DNA of 64,000 bases. Origin: Achromobacter marplatensis (GTDB lineage Bacteria > Pseudomonadota > Gammaproteobacteria > Burkholderiales > Burkholderiaceae_B). The stretch is from NCBI RefSeq assembly GCF_002209535.1, contig NZ_NJIG01000007.1, positions 1 through 64,000 of the forward strand, read 5' to 3'. Below are positions 8,795 to 17,933 of the stretch, piece after piece. Both the position numbers and the translations under genes were made by a program. Position 1 is the stretch's first letter; each line of letters begins with the position of its first letter. The notes below the pieces were generated by a model. The model made no database searches. It was given only the letters and a program-made list of their open reading frames with translations, and was not told the DNA's origin.

Positions 8795-10501
8795 ATGACT
8801 ACGCTGATCGATATCCAAGGGCTGAATGTGGCCTTTCCCGGCCATCAGGCCGTGCACGGGCTGGACCTGCAATTGCGCGGCGGCGAAACGCTGGCGGTGG
8901 TCGGCGAATCCGGCTGCGGCAAGTCCACCACCGCGCTCGCCCTGCTGGGCCTGCTACCGCGGCATGCCCGCGTGTCGGGCCGCATCCTGTTCGAAGGCCA
9001 GGACCTGCTGGCGCTGTCGGAACGCCAGCGCTGCGCGCTGCGCGGCGACCGCATCGCCATGATCTTCCAGGAGCCGATGACGAGCCTGAATCCGGTGCTG
9101 ACCCTGGGCGACCAGATCGGCGAGGCGCTGCGCCTGCATCGGGGCGCCAGCGCCCGCGCCGCCCGGGCGCGCGCCATTGAACTGCTGGACCTGGTGCGCG
9201 TGCCCGAGCCGCAGCGCCGCGTGGATGACTACCCCCACCTGCTGTCGGGCGGCCAGCGCCAGCGCGCCATGATCGCCGCCGCCATCGCCTGCCAGCCCGC
9301 GCTGCTGGTGGCCGACGAACCGACCACCGCACTTGACGTCACCGTCCAGGCGCAGATCCTGCAACTGCTGGACGACCTGCGGTCGCAATTGAACATGGGA
9401 CTGCTGCTGATCACGCATGACCTGTCCGTGGTCGGGCAATGGGCGGACCGCGTCGCCGTGATGGTGCGCGGCGAGAAGGTCGAAGAAGGGCCCGCGGCGA
9501 CGCTGCTCGCCCAGCCGCGCCACCCCTACACCCGGGGCCTGCTCGGGGCGTCGCTGCGCCTGGACGACGCAACCCACTACAGCACGTTGCGGCTGCCTGA
9601 AATCCGCACGCGCCTCGACCCCGCCTCGGGACGCCCGGTGTTCGGCCTTGTGACCCCTGACCGCGTGCCGGTTGCCGCCAACGACCCCATTCCCATCGGC
9701 GCGACGCCCTTGCTGCAAGTCGAAGACCTGCGCGTGCAGTACCCGACGGCCCATGGCGCAAGCACCGCGGTGGACGGCGTGTCGTTCCAGATCGCCCCCG
9801 GCGAAACCCTTGGGCTGGTCGGCGAATCCGGCTGCGGGAAATCCACGCTGTCCCGCACGCTGGTGCGCCTGCTTGCCCCGGCGTCCGGCCGGATCCTGCT
9901 GCGCGGCGAAGACACCGCCCAATTGGACCGGCACCGCCTGGCGGCCTACCGCCAGAGCGTGCAGATGATCTTCCAGGATCCCTATGCGTCGTTGAACCCG
10001 CGCCATACGGTCAACGACATCCTGGAGGCCGCCTTGCGCATCCACCGGGTGAAGGACCGCGAGGAACGCCGCCAGCGCATCGCCCGGATCCTGGACGCGG
10101 TGGGCCTGCCGCGCCAGGCGCTGGCGCGCTATCCCAGTGAATTCTCGGGCGGGCAACGCCAACGCATCGGCATCGCCCGCGCACTGGTGCTGCGCCCGGC
10201 GCTGGTGATCTGCGACGAACCCGTATCGGCGCTGGACGTGTCCGTGCAGGCGCAGATCCTGAACCTGCTGGTGGACCTAAAGGCCGAATTCCGCTTGTCG
10301 TACCTTTTCATCTCGCACGACCTGTCGGTGGTCCACTATCTGGCCGATCGGGTGCTGGTGATGAATGCGGGCCGGATCGTCGAAGAAGGCCCCAACGCCA
10401 CCTTGTGGCGCAACGCGCTCCACCCCTATACGCGCAGCCTGATCGATGCGTTGCCCCAAGGGCTTTCCCCAGGTGGCGACGCGCTACGCCGGAGCGCCTG
10501 A
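8795..10501 (+). CDS. Fused double-ATPase subunit of dipeptide-type ABC transporter
   Basis: At 568 residues this is a fusion of two ATPase domains that are separate DppD and DppF subunits in many bacteria. Each half has its own Walker A (GESGCGKST, near residues 36-44 and again near 346-354), a signature motif (LSGGQRQR, then FSGGQRQR) and a Walker B (LLVADEPT, then LVICDEPV). Each ends with the peptide-transporter HPYTR tail. It sits on the cytoplasmic face and powers the two preceding permeases. Nothing suggests a damaged site. The same fused arrangement occurs in the unrelated transporter at 53674-55485. Confidence 0.93.
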   Translation: MTTLIDIQGLNVAFPGHQAVHGLDLQLRGGETLAVVGESGCGKSTTALALLGLLPRHARVSGRILFEGQDLLALSERQRCALRGDRIAMIFQEPMTSLNPVLTLGDQIGEALRLHRGASARAARARAIELLDLVRVPEPQRRVDDYPHLLSGGQRQRAMIAAAIACQPALLVADEPTTALDVTVQAQILQLLDDLRSQLNMGLLLITHDLSVVGQWADRVAVMVRGEKVEEGPAATLLAQPRHPYTRGLLGASLRLDDATHYSTLRLPEIRTRLDPASGRPVFGLVTPDRVPVAANDPIPIGATPLLQVEDLRVQYPTAHGASTAVDGVSFQIAPGETLGLVGESGCGKSTLSRTLVRLLAPASGRILLRGEDTAQLDRHRLAAYRQSVQMIFQDPYASLNPRHTVNDILEAALRIHRVKDREERRQRIARILDAVGLPRQALARYPSEFSGGQRQRIGIARALVLRPALVICDEPVSALDVSVQAQILNLLVDLKAEFRLSYLFISHDLSVVHYLADRVLVMNAGRIVEEGPNATLWRNALHPYTRSLIDALPQGLSPGGDALRRSA

Positions 10502-10617
10502 GCCGGCGCGCCCGGGCGGGTCCGCCTCCTCCTTATGCGGGACTGGATTGCGGGCAACGGCAAGCCTATACTGAATTCGCCGTTGCTCGACATTCCTTTT
10601 CCTAAAGGAGAGGCAAC

Positions 10618-11055
10618 ATGTACAGGCACTTGCTCATCGCCGTGGATGGCTCCCTGCTGTCCGAATCGGCTTTCAAGCGCGCACTCGTTTTCGCCAAGGA
10701 AATGGGCGCCACCATCACCCTCATCCGCGCCATCCCGGAGGACCACCTGCTGGTCTATCAGGCCGAGATGCTGGGCACCACGCAGCCGCCACATACCGAC
10801 CAGGCGCGCAAGAACGCGCAAGGCTATCTGGACGGGCTGGAAATGGAGGCCCGCCATGCGCTGGTGCCCTGCAACATCGTCGTGGTGGTCAACGACCATC
10901 CGCACGAGGCGATAGTCGAAACCGCGAAGAGCCAGGGGTGCGACCTGATCATCATGGGCTCGCACGGGCGCCACGGCATGACGGGGTTCCTGCTGGGCAG
11001 CGAGACGCAACGCGTGCTGGCCAAGACCCGCCTGCCCGTGCTGGTGTTCCGCTAG
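10618..11055 (+). CDS. UspA-family universal stress protein
   Basis: This 145-residue single-domain protein starts with the family opening MYRHLLIAVDGS. Near its end is the ATP-binding signature with G114-S-H-G117, then G127-S128, so it belongs to the nucleotide-binding class. The ATG is preceded by AAAGGAG at good distance. It stands alone: the ABC operon ends 116 bases upstream, and the next gene is on the other strand. Such proteins respond to energy or oxidative stress; no specific partner can be inferred here. Confidence 0.92.
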   Translation: MYRHLLIAVDGSLLSESAFKRALVFAKEMGATITLIRAIPEDHLLVYQAEMLGTTQPPHTDQARKNAQGYLDGLEMEARHALVPCNIVVVVNDHPHEAIVETAKSQGCDLIIMGSHGRHGMTGFLLGSETQRVLAKTRLPVLVFR

Positions 11056-11089
11056 GACCCACCGCACGCCCGGACCGGGCGCCGCCGCG

Positions 11090-12100
11090 TCAGCCCGCGG
11101 CGGCCAGCGCGTGCTGGAAGGTGAAGCTGTCGGCGTACATGTGGTCCAGGCTGGCGCCGCGGCCGGCCAGCAGGTGCTTGGCCTGCTGGATCATGGCGGG
11201 CGCGCCGCACAGGTAGATGGCGTGCTCGGACAAGTCGTCGTGGTCTTCGAGGACGGCGTCCTGCACATGGCCGCGCCGGCCCTGCCAGCTTGCGCTAGCG
11301 CGCGACAGCACGGGCACGAAATTGAATTCGTACAGCCGCCCCGCCCAACCGGCGATCTCGTCTTTCAGATACAGGTCTTCCTCGGTGCGCATGCCCCAAT
11401 ACAGGCTGACGGGCGGGCAGTCCTCTTTATCCAGCAAGGATTCCAGGATCGCCTTGATCGGCGCGATGCCGGTGCCGGTCGCCATCATGATGAGCGGGCG
11501 CCAGTCTTCTTCGTGATAGCTGAATACGCCCAGCGGCGCTTCGATCGTGAGCGCCGCGCCGGCTTGCGCCTGCCCCAGCCAGTGGTCGGTATAGCGGCCG
11601 CCCGGAATGCGCCGCACATGGAAATCCACCTGCTGGCCAGCCGATGCCGACGCCATGGAAAAGCTGCGTGTCTCGCCATCGGGCAGCAGCACGTTCATGT
11701 ACTGGCCCGGCACGAAGTCCAGCCCGGCATCCGGCAGCGCCAGCGTCAGATGAACGATGTCTTCGGTAACCGCTTCGATGCGCTGCACGGTGGCCGGCAG
11801 GCGGCGCGGTTCGGGAAACACCTGCCGGCTGCTTGCCACGCTAATGCACAGGTCGCTTTCGGGCCGCGCCTGGCAGGCCAGCGCATAGCCTTCAGCCGAC
11901 TCTTCCGGCGTCAGCGCCATGGGGAATTCCTCATAGCGCACGGTGCCTGAGGCCAGCTTGATGCGGCAGGTGCCGCAGCCGCCGAAGGTGCACTCGTGCG
12001 GCAGCTTGACGTCTGCGCGCCCGGCGGCCTCCAGCACCGATTCGCCGGCATCCACCTCGAAGGCGGCACCGGTTTCCAGGATGTGCACGCGGTATGCCAT
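11090..12100 (-). CDS. NAD(P)H-dependent iron-sulfur flavoprotein reductase
   Basis: This 336-residue electron-transfer protein fuses three domains. A plant-type 2Fe-2S ferredoxin comes first, with ligands C37, C42, C45 and C76. A FAD domain follows with the RSFSMAS motif near 145-151. An NAD(P)-binding domain has ATGTGIAPI near 207-215 and a late YLCGAPAMI block. The order matches phenol-hydroxylase reductase and CDP-6-deoxyglucoseen reductase types. It is the last gene of an operon with a GlcG-like protein and an aldehyde dehydrogenase. A shared promoter motif links this operon to the di-iron oxidase operon at 17587-19368. I infer that it feeds electrons from NAD(P)H to those ferredoxins. 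Confidence 0.88.
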   Translation of the reverse strand: MAYRVHILETGAAFEVDAGESVLEAAGRADVKLPHECTFGGCGTCRIKLASGTVRYEEFPMALTPEESAEGYALACQARPESDLCISVASSRQVFPEPRRLPATVQRIEAVTEDIVHLTLALPDAGLDFVPGQYMNVLLPDGETRSFSMASASAGQQVDFHVRRIPGGRYTDHWLGQAQAGAALTIEAPLGVFSYHEEDWRPLIMMATGTGIAPIKAILESLLDKEDCPPVSLYWGMRTEEDLYLKDEIAGWAGRLYEFNFVPVLSRASASWQGRRGHVQDAVLEDHDDLSEHAIYLCGAPAMIQQAKHLLAGRGASLDHMYADSFTFQHALAAAG

Positions 12101-12112
12101 GGCCGGCCTCGC

Positions 12113-12592
12113 TTATTTCTTGATGTCGGCCTGCACCAGCACTTTCATGCCGCGCGGCTCCAGCAGTTCGGCCAATGCCGCCAGCGCGGCGACGCCTGCC
12201 TGTGTGTCCTGTTCGCCGTTGCCGCCGCTCAGTCCGATACCGCCGATCACCTCGTCGTTCACCACGATGGGAAAGCCGCCGACGAACACGGCGAACTTGC
12301 CCTCGAAGCTCCACTGGATGCCGAAGGCTTCGTTACCGGGCAGCGCGGGGCCATTGGGCGGGGTGTTGAAAAGATGGGTCGATCGCTTGTGCCCCGCTGC
12401 GGTGAACGCCTTGTTCCAGGCGATCTGCGGGCCGGTGATGCGCGCGCCGTCCATGCGTTCCAGGGCGATGGGGTAGCCGCCGTCGTCCACGATGCAGATG
12501 GATTCCAGCACGCCGATCGCTTCCGACTTGGCGATGGCCGCCCGCACCATGACGCGCGCTTCTTCCAGTTCCAGGCGATAAATCTGTTTCAT
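12113..12592 (-). CDS. GlcG/HbpS family protein
   Basis: This 159-residue protein has the GlcG/HbpS (DUF336) fold. Visible hallmarks are an early LEEARVMVRAAIAKSEAIGV helix, VVDDGG-like strands (IVDDGGYPIALERMDGA), and a late GGFPIVVNDEVIGGIGLSGG block. Family members occur next to many oxidative catabolic pathways. HbpS binds heme, but most others have no proven activity. It is the middle gene of a three-gene operon, 29 bases after the aldehyde dehydrogenase and 12 bases before the reductase. A role in handling a small-molecule ligand of the pathway is possible but unproven. Confidence 0.85.
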   Translation of the reverse strand: MKQIYRLELEEARVMVRAAIAKSEAIGVLESICIVDDGGYPIALERMDGARITGPQIAWNKAFTAAGHKRSTHLFNTPPNGPALPGNEAFGIQWSFEGKFAVFVGGFPIVVNDEVIGGIGLSGGNGEQDTQAGVAALAALAELLEPRGMKVLVQADIKK

Positions 12593-12621
12593 AGGGATAG
12601 CCTCTTCGGTTGTCCGCGGCC

Positions 12622-14082
12622 TTAGCCGGCGCGGTAGACGGTCTTGATCTGCGTGTAGAACTCCAGGCCCACGCGGCCGGACTCGCGGAACGTGGAGGTG
12701 CTGGAGTGCTTGAGCCCCCCGAAGGGCGCGTTGATCAGGTTGCCGGTGGTGGTGCGGTTGATCTTCACGGTGCCTGCCTGGATGTCGCGGGCGAAGCGGT
12801 GCGCATAGCGCGCATCCGTGGTGGCGATGGCGGCCGACAGGCCGTATTCGGTGTCATTGGCCTTGGCAATGGCGTCGTCATAACCGTCGACTTCGATCAG
12901 TGCGATGACGGGGCCGAAGATCTCTTCGCGCGCGATGCGCATCTGCTGCGTCACGTCGGTAAAGAGCGCGGGCGTGACGTAGTAGCCGCGCTCGAAACCC
13001 GGGCCGGTCAGCACGTCGCCGCCGCACAGGTGGGTGGCCTCTTCCTTGCCCACCGCCACGTAGCTCAGCACGTTGTCCAGCTGCTTGCGCGTGGCTAGCG
13101 GGCCCAGGTCGAAGTTGCCGTCCAGCCCGTTGCCGAGCGTAAGCGTCTTGACCCGCGCCACCAGCTTGTCGGTGAACGCCTGGCGCACCTTCGCGTCCAC
13201 CAGCACGCGGCTGGTGCCCGTGCAGGCCTGGCCGCTGAGCGAAAAACCGCCCTTCACGGCTAGATCCACGGCGCGGTCCAGGTCGGCATCGGCCAGCACG
13301 ATCAGCGGATTCTTGCCGCCCAGCTCCATCTGCGTGCGGGTGGTCAGGCCCGCGCCGCGGTGGATCTGTTCGCCTGCCGCGGTAGAGCCGGTAAAGGAGA
13401 TCGCGCGCACCGCGCGCGCGGTGGTGATGGCGGGCCCAACGGCGGCGGCGGGGCCGACCACCAGGTTCAGCACCCCCGCAGGCAGCCCCGCCTGCACGAA
13501 CGCCTCGGTCAGCCGGTAGCCAGACAGCGGCGCGTCGGACGACGGCTTGAACACCACGGTGTTGCCAGTGATCAGCGCTGGCGCGATCTTGCGCGCGGGG
13601 ATCGAAATGGGGAAGTTCCACGGCGAGATCACCGTGACCACCCCCAGCGGTTCGCGCTGGCTGTAGACGACCATGTCGGGATCGTCGTTGACGAAGGTCT
13701 CGCCAGTGAAGCTCTGGCCTTCCACCGCATAGAAGCGGATCGTCTGCGCCGAGCGCAGCACTTCGTCTTTGGCGAGATTCAGGCCCTTGCCCTCCTCCCG
13801 GGTCAGTTCGCGCGCGAAGGCGTCGGCGTGGTCTTCCAGGTATTGGGCGGCGCGGAAAAGGATGGCGGCCCGCTTGGAGATCGGCGTGTCGCGCCAGGCG
13901 GCGAACGCGGCATCGGCCGCCTCGACCGCGCGCCGGGCGTCTTCGGCGTCCGACACCGGGAAAAGCCCCACCACGTCGGACGTATCCGCCGGGTTGAGGT
14001 TAGGGGCAGTCCGGCCGGTGGCGCTGGGCACCCAGGCGCCGCCGATGTGATTCATGAATGCTTGCTGCGAGAGGTCGTCCAC
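12622..14082 (-). CDS. NAD(P)-dependent aldehyde dehydrogenase
   Basis: This 486-residue enzyme oxidises an aldehyde to a carboxylic acid. The catalytic residues are in place: N156 in PWNFP, E253 in MELGGK and nucleophile C287 in GQACTG. Several features recall benzaldehyde and vanillin dehydrogenases. I choose a GTG start at 14082 because AAAGGA lies nine bases upstream; the longer frame to 14148 would run into the promoter. It is first in an operon with the GlcG-like protein and the iron-sulfur reductase. The motif GAACATTGTATAC at 14143-14155 marks its control region. Confidence 0.88.
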   Translation of the reverse strand: MDDLSQQAFMNHIGGAWVPSATGRTAPNLNPADTSDVVGLFPVSDAEDARRAVEAADAAFAAWRDTPISKRAAILFRAAQYLEDHADAFARELTREEGKGLNLAKDEVLRSAQTIRFYAVEGQSFTGETFVNDDPDMVVYSQREPLGVVTVISPWNFPISIPARKIAPALITGNTVVFKPSSDAPLSGYRLTEAFVQAGLPAGVLNLVVGPAAAVGPAITTARAVRAISFTGSTAAGEQIHRGAGLTTRTQMELGGKNPLIVLADADLDRAVDLAVKGGFSLSGQACTGTSRVLVDAKVRQAFTDKLVARVKTLTLGNGLDGNFDLGPLATRKQLDNVLSYVAVGKEEATHLCGGDVLTGPGFERGYYVTPALFTDVTQQMRIAREEIFGPVIALIEVDGYDDAIAKANDTEYGLSAAIATTDARYAHRFARDIQAGTVKINRTTTGNLINAPFGGLKHSSTSTFRESGRVGLEFYTQIKTVYRAG

Positions 14083-14142
14083 GGGTGCGCGTCCTTTACC
14101 TGTGCGGGAATGGCCGGAAATCGGTCGTCTTAGATAGCTTCT

Positions 14143-14155
14143 GAACATTGTATAC
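14143..14155. promoter_or_regulatory. Putative GntR operator before the aldehyde dehydrogenase operon
   Basis: The 13-base word GAACATTGTATAC occurs here and again, identical, at 19424-19436 before the di-iron oxidase operon. Both copies have the same orientation relative to their genes. The GTATAC core fits the GT-N(x)-AC pattern known for FadR/FCD-type GntR operators. An FCD regulator gene lies between the two copies. The site is 60 to 75 bases from the chosen start codon. Confidence 0.6.
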
Positions 14156-14204
14156 TTTAATCACTTCATGACGATACGTGGAAACCCCAGGCCTTCGGCG
14201 TGAA

Positions 14205-14226
14205 AAGGGGCCCCGCAGGGCCCCTT
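14205..14226 (-). terminator. Rho-independent terminator of the IT-superfamily transporter gene
   Basis: A perfect 9-bp stem, AAGGGGCCC with GGGCCCCTT, closes a four-base loop. Read on the minus strand it is followed by a T-run. It lies 27 bases beyond the stop codon of the transporter that ends at 14253. Confidence 0.75.
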
Positions 14227-14252
14227 CCGCAGGGTCCGGACCCATCCGGGGA

Positions 14253-15785
14253 TCAACTCCAGATCAATACGGCGCAGATGGTGGAGACGAAGAGCGCCAG
14301 CAGCACGGGCAGCAGCAGCGCGCGCACCAGCGACAGCACGTTCACTCGGGCAAACCCCGCCACCGCAATCAGCGACGACCACGCGATCAGGGTGCCGCCC
14401 CCGGTCCAGACCGCGCCCATCTGGCCCACGGCGGCCAAGGTTGCCGGGTCCACGCCCACCACCGGGCCCAGGGCGCCGGAGAGCGTGCCGGTCAGCGGCA
14501 GTCCGGCAAAGCCCGAACCGTCGATACCGGTGATCATGCCCACCAGCAGCACGCCGAACGCCACCAGGAAATGGTTTTCGGGAATCAGGTGCTGGCCGGC
14601 GGAGATCACTTCGAACAACAGGCCGGGCGCCTGCGCCTGGGGCACGCCCAGGATCTGCGCGGCGGTTTCATTGGCGCCCACGAAGAAGAAGCCGGCGATC
14701 GGCAGCACCGAACCCATGGCCTTGAAGGCGAAGACGAAGCCGTCCGTCACGTGCTCGGGGCACACGTCCAGCATCTTGCGCGGGCCTTCGGCGGCCAGCG
14801 TCACCAGCATCATCACCACGAAGGCCACGCCCCCGACCAGCGCCGCGGCGTCGCCGCCACGCAGGGCGGGCAACGACGGGAACAGGCGTGGCACCACCAT
14901 CACGGCGATCACGGCCAGGAACGCCAGGGGCGTCACCACGGCAAACGTCTTGGACCAGCGCACGCGGCGGCGTTCTTCGTCGTCCAGCACGGGGCCTTGA
15001 GGCAGCGCCGGGTCCGCGCCCATGGTGCCGCGCGCCAGTTCCGCCTTGTCGAACGAGCCCGATTGTTCGATGCGCGCCAGGCTGCCGTCCTGGGCGCGGG
15101 CCTGCCACGCATCCAGCAACGCGGGGCTCGCGGGCACGATGTGCTTGCGGATCAGCAGGTAGGCCACCACCAGCGCCACGGCGCCGGTGATCAGCGACAG
15201 CACCAGCGCGCGGTCGGCCACCACGGCCGCGCTGACCGCCGCGCCCGCCGCCTTGGCGCTGATGCTGGGCGCCACGCCGATCACATAGTCCGACGACAGC
15301 GCCATGCCCTGGCCAGCGATGGCGATAGCCATGGCGCCGGCCAGCGGCGGCAGCCCGGCAGCGATGGCCGCGGGCAGCAGGATGGCCGACACCAGCGGCA
15401 CGGCCGGCGTGGGCCAGAAGAACAGCGAAATGACATAGGTACAGAGGGCGATGATCACGAACGAGGAATGCCCGCCGCGCATCACCCGACGGAACGGCTG
15501 CACCATCCGCACGTCCGCCTGCAAGGTCTTCAAGGCGTTGAGCAGGGCCGTCATGAAGGTGATGACCAGGAAGATGTTGAACAGCTCTTTGGCTGCCACG
15601 AAGCTGGCCGAAAAGATGCCGATCAGCGCGCTGATCGGGTTGCCCGTGATGGCCAGCACCACGAGGAAAGTGCCGATTACCGATGGCACCACCACGTTGG
15701 CCCGCAAGATCATCGTCAGGATGATGGCGGCCACGCTGAGCAGGTACATCCAGTGAGCAGCGTTGAGCACGACGTCGGATTGCAT
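14253..15785 (-). CDS. IT-superfamily-like membrane transporter
   Basis: This 510-residue protein has about twelve hydrophobic segments in two halves, with a charged cytoplasmic linker near residues 225-275. The pattern, with the repeated Gly-Ser-rich re-entrant stretches ITGNPISALIGIFSASF and TGIDGSGFAGLPL, resembles ion-transporter (IT) superfamily permeases for carboxylates such as GntP, CitM and DctM. I cannot name the substrate. AAGGGG lies eight bases before the ATG. A GTATAC motif at 15829-15834 in its upstream region ties it to the local GntR-type regulon. It probably imports the organic acid or precursor used by the neighbouring enzymes. Confidence 0.72.
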   Translation of the reverse strand: MQSDVVLNAAHWMYLLSVAAIILTMILRANVVVPSVIGTFLVVLAITGNPISALIGIFSASFVAAKELFNIFLVITFMTALLNALKTLQADVRMVQPFRRVMRGGHSSFVIIALCTYVISLFFWPTPAVPLVSAILLPAAIAAGLPPLAGAMAIAIAGQGMALSSDYVIGVAPSISAKAAGAAVSAAVVADRALVLSLITGAVALVVAYLLIRKHIVPASPALLDAWQARAQDGSLARIEQSGSFDKAELARGTMGADPALPQGPVLDDEERRRVRWSKTFAVVTPLAFLAVIAVMVVPRLFPSLPALRGGDAAALVGGVAFVVMMLVTLAAEGPRKMLDVCPEHVTDGFVFAFKAMGSVLPIAGFFFVGANETAAQILGVPQAQAPGLLFEVISAGQHLIPENHFLVAFGVLLVGMITGIDGSGFAGLPLTGTLSGALGPVVGVDPATLAAVGQMGAVWTGGGTLIAWSSLIAVAGFARVNVLSLVRALLLPVLLALFVSTICAVLIWS

Positions 15786-15828
15786 GCGCGATTCCCCTTG
15801 TGACGTGGCTGTTAGGTCGCCACAATCG

Positions 15829-15834
15829 GTATAC
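15829..15834. promoter_or_regulatory. GTATAC site before the transporter gene
   Basis: The core GTATAC in the context AATCGGTATACTATATT lies 44 bases upstream of the transporter ATG. It matches the core of the two longer operator copies at 14143 and 19424. The flanks are less conserved, so this is a weaker candidate operator of the same regulator. Confidence 0.4.
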
Positions 15835-15986
15835 TATATTTCGTTGTGAGCCATACCAATCGAAATATGCACCGCCTAGGGAAACCGATAATTCTGAAAA
15901 ACCCATGAATAACGGCGAAAAATCAGGGGTTTACCCTTGCATTTCCTGATTTCATCAGAACCATCGATTGTCACTGATTGACTATC

Positions 15987-15992
15987 GTATAC
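15987..15992. promoter_or_regulatory. GTATAC site before the TSUP permease gene
   Basis: A GTATAC core in ATCGTATACATATT lies 22 bases before the preferred start of the TSUP-family gene. It is the same core as in the surrounding candidate operators. Its position between two divergent transporter genes would allow joint control with the 15829 site. Confidence 0.35.
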
Positions 15993-16013
15993 ATATTAGG
16001 CTACATACCCCCC

Positions 16014-16757
16014 ATGCTGCCCACCCTGCCGTTTCCGGATCTCTGGCACTACGCCGCCATGGCGCTGGTGGTGTTCGGCGCCGCGCTGGCGCAAGGGGTG
16101 GGGGGCATCGGCTTCGCGATGTTCGCGGCCCCCGTGGCCGCCATGTTCTTCCCTCAGTTGGCGCCCGGGCCGCTGCTGACGCTGGGCGGCTTCATCTCGC
16201 TGTTGACCGCGCTGCGCGAGCGCGCCTTCATCGACTGGTCTGCCGTGTCGTACGCGCTGGCCGGCCGCGTGGTGGGCACGCTGATCGCCATCTACGCCAT
16301 GGCGCGCTTTGCGCCGCAGGCGCTGGGCGTGCTGTTCGCCTGCCTGATCCTGGCGGCCGTCGCGCTCAGCGTGGCGGGCCTGCGCTTTACCGCCACGCCG
16401 GGCCGCGTGTCGGGCGCCGGCGTGGCTTCCGGCATCATGGGCACGATGACGTCCGTCGGCGCGCCACCCATCGCCATCGTGCTGCAGCACACCGCGCCGC
16501 CGCGCCTGCGCGCCACCCTGGGCGTGGTGCTGTTCCTGGGATCGATCTTCTCGCTGGCCATGCTGGCGCTGGCCAACCGGTATACGGCTTACCACGCCGG
16601 GCTGGCGCTTAGTCTTGCTCCTTTCCTGCTGGCCGGTTTTGCGGTCTCCAACCGGCTGCGCACCCTGTTGCCGCCGCATGCCGTGCGCAGCGTATTGCTG
16701 GCGGTGTGCGCACTCGGCGCGGTAGGGGTGCTGGTCAAAGCCTTCTGGGGCGCCTGA
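16014..16757 (+). CDS. TSUP (TauE/SafE) family membrane permease
   Basis: This protein of about 247 residues has seven to eight hydrophobic segments and the two-repeat layout of TauE/SafE permeases. The first repeat has GAALAQGVGGIGFAMFAAP and the second ASGIMGTMTSVGAPPIAIV, the paired motifs of the family. Family members export sulfite or sulfoacetate or move other small anions; this substrate is unknown. The ATG at 16014 lacks a strong ribosome-binding site. A TTG at 15978 is an alternative that would overlap the GTATAC site. It sits between a carboxylate-type transporter and the GntR regulator and probably serves the same pathway. Confidence 0.82.
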   Translation: MLPTLPFPDLWHYAAMALVVFGAALAQGVGGIGFAMFAAPVAAMFFPQLAPGPLLTLGGFISLLTALRERAFIDWSAVSYALAGRVVGTLIAIYAMARFAPQALGVLFACLILAAVALSVAGLRFTATPGRVSGAGVASGIMGTMTSVGAPPIAIVLQHTAPPRLRATLGVVLFLGSIFSLAMLALANRYTAYHAGLALSLAPFLLAGFAVSNRLRTLLPPHAVRSVLLAVCALGAVGVLVKAFWGA

Positions 16758-16790
16758 TGCGGCGCCTTCGCAACGGCACGCGGCTACACC

Positions 16791-16803
16791 CGGTAATACA
16801 ATG
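16791..16803. promoter_or_regulatory. Putative autoregulatory operator of the GntR gene
   Basis: On the minus strand this reads CATTGTATTACCG. The site before the oxidase operon reads CATTGTATACCG, so the two differ by one inserted T. It overlaps the first possible start codon of the regulator gene, as expected for self-repression, and would favour one of the later ATG starts. Confidence 0.5.
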
Positions 16804-17550
16804 GAGACTGTATCCATTAATCCATACATGCTCGCCATGACCACTTCGCCCGTCAGCCCGCAAGCCGTAGAGACGCAGTCTTCCGCTCCGCTGAAGATCG
16901 GCGAGCAGCATCCGCAGTTGTTCGCCGTCATCCGCGATAAGTTGCGCGAACGCATCCTCAGCGGCGAGTTCACACCGGGCGACCGCCTGGTCGAAGGCCG
17001 GCTGTCCGAGGAAATGGGCGTGTCGCGCATCCCGGTGCGCGAGGCGCTACGCGCCCTGGCGGCCGAGGGGCTCGTCACCATCGAGCCGCGCCGCGGCGCC
17101 TCCGTGTCGGTGCTGTCCGACGCGGTGGCCTACGACATGGTGGAAGTGCGCGCCACGCTGGAAGGGCTGAACGCCAAGCTGGCGGCGCAACGGCGCGACG
17201 CGAAGACCGTCGAACGCCTGCAAGCCTTCCTGCGCGAAGGCACGGAAGCCGCACGCAGCGAACAGCTGGACAAGTTCCTGGCGTTGAATTCGCAGTTCCA
17301 CGAAATGCTGGCCACCATCGGCGGCAACGTGGTGCTGACCGACCTGATGCGTTCGCTACGAGACCGCACGGCGCTGCTGTTCGCGCCCAGCAACATGCAC
17401 CGCGCCAAGGCGAACTGGGACGAACATTCGCAGATCCTGAACGCCGTCATCGCCGGCAACGGCGACCTGGCCGCACTGCTGGCCAGCCAGCACGTGCACA
17501 ACGCGGCCAAGGCCTATACCGACACCCAGCAGCACGCCTCGGCGGACTGA
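16801..17550 (+). CDS. GntR-family transcriptional regulator, FadR/FCD subfamily
   Basis: This protein of up to 249 residues has a winged helix-turn-helix near residues 40-105, with LSEEMGVSRIPVREALRAL as the recognition region. A helical FCD ligand domain follows. The FCD domain shows the usual metal-binding positions (N and H in LNSQFHEML, then DEHSQIL and HVHNAA), so a carboxylate ligand bound through a metal ion is likely. Alternative ATGs at 16828 and 16837 are possible, and none has a clear ribosome-binding site. The gene lies between two operons that carry an identical 13-base upstream motif. I infer that it represses them until a pathway acid appears. Confidence 0.9.
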   Translation: METVSINPYMLAMTTSPVSPQAVETQSSAPLKIGEQHPQLFAVIRDKLRERILSGEFTPGDRLVEGRLSEEMGVSRIPVREALRALAAEGLVTIEPRRGASVSVLSDAVAYDMVEVRATLEGLNAKLAAQRRDAKTVERLQAFLREGTEAARSEQLDKFLALNSQFHEMLATIGGNVVLTDLMRSLRDRTALLFAPSNMHRAKANWDEHSQILNAVIAGNGDLAALLASQHVHNAAKAYTDTQQHASAD

Positions 17551-17563
17551 CGCGGCAAAGGCC

Positions 17564-17580
17564 GGGCGGCATCGCCGCCC
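17564..17580. terminator. GC hairpin between convergent genes
   Basis: GGGCGGC and GCCGCCC form a 7-bp stem around ATC, midway between the stop of the GntR gene and the stop of the ferredoxin gene on the other strand. No T-run follows on either side, so its role as a shared terminator is only probable. Confidence 0.4.
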
Positions 17581-17586
17581 GCGCGC

Positions 17587-17928
17587 TCAGCCGGCGGCTT
17601 CGACGGGGTCGGACGCCGCACCCACCACCACGCCCTTGCCGTTCTGCACCACCCACGAGACTTTCACGTCGCCGTTCACGAACGTCTGGCACGCCATGCG
17701 GTAGCCGGCTTCGAAGTCTTCGGGACGCAGGTGCTTGCGCTCTTTCGGCTTGACCGCATCGGTGTTTTCAAGCCCTTCCTCGATGCGGCATTTGCAGGTG
17801 CCGCACAGGCCGCCCCCGCATTTGAACGGGATGCCGCCCTTTTCCTTCAGTGACACGCGCAGCAGATTGCTGTTCTCGGGCGCCGTCGCCACCTTGCCGC
17901 CGTTCGAGATGAAAGTGATCTGGACCAT
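17587..17928 (-). CDS. 2Fe-2S ferredoxin (second in oxidase operon)
   Basis: This 113-residue plant-type ferredoxin has cluster ligands C37, C42 and C45, with C80 as the fourth, plus an extra cysteine at 47. It is a soluble one-electron carrier. It closes the four-gene operon that starts with the di-iron oxidase, after the small unknown gene by only 5 bases. A second, different ferredoxin lies two genes upstream in the operon. I infer that it relays electrons from the reductase at 11090-12100 to the oxidase at 18637. Confidence 0.92.
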   Translation of the reverse strand: MVQITFISNGGKVATAPENSNLLRVSLKEKGGIPFKCGGGLCGTCKCRIEEGLENTDAVKPKERKHLRPEDFEAGYRMACQTFVNGDVKVSWVVQNGKGVVVGAASDPVEAAG

Positions 17929-17933
17929 GTCGT

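Noticed and set aside
14178..15803. 541-residue plus-strand frame opposite the transporter gene
   Set aside because: Composition is rich in His, Arg, Gln and Gly with no domain, as expected from the complement of a GC-rich membrane protein gene. The minus strand encodes a clear transporter.
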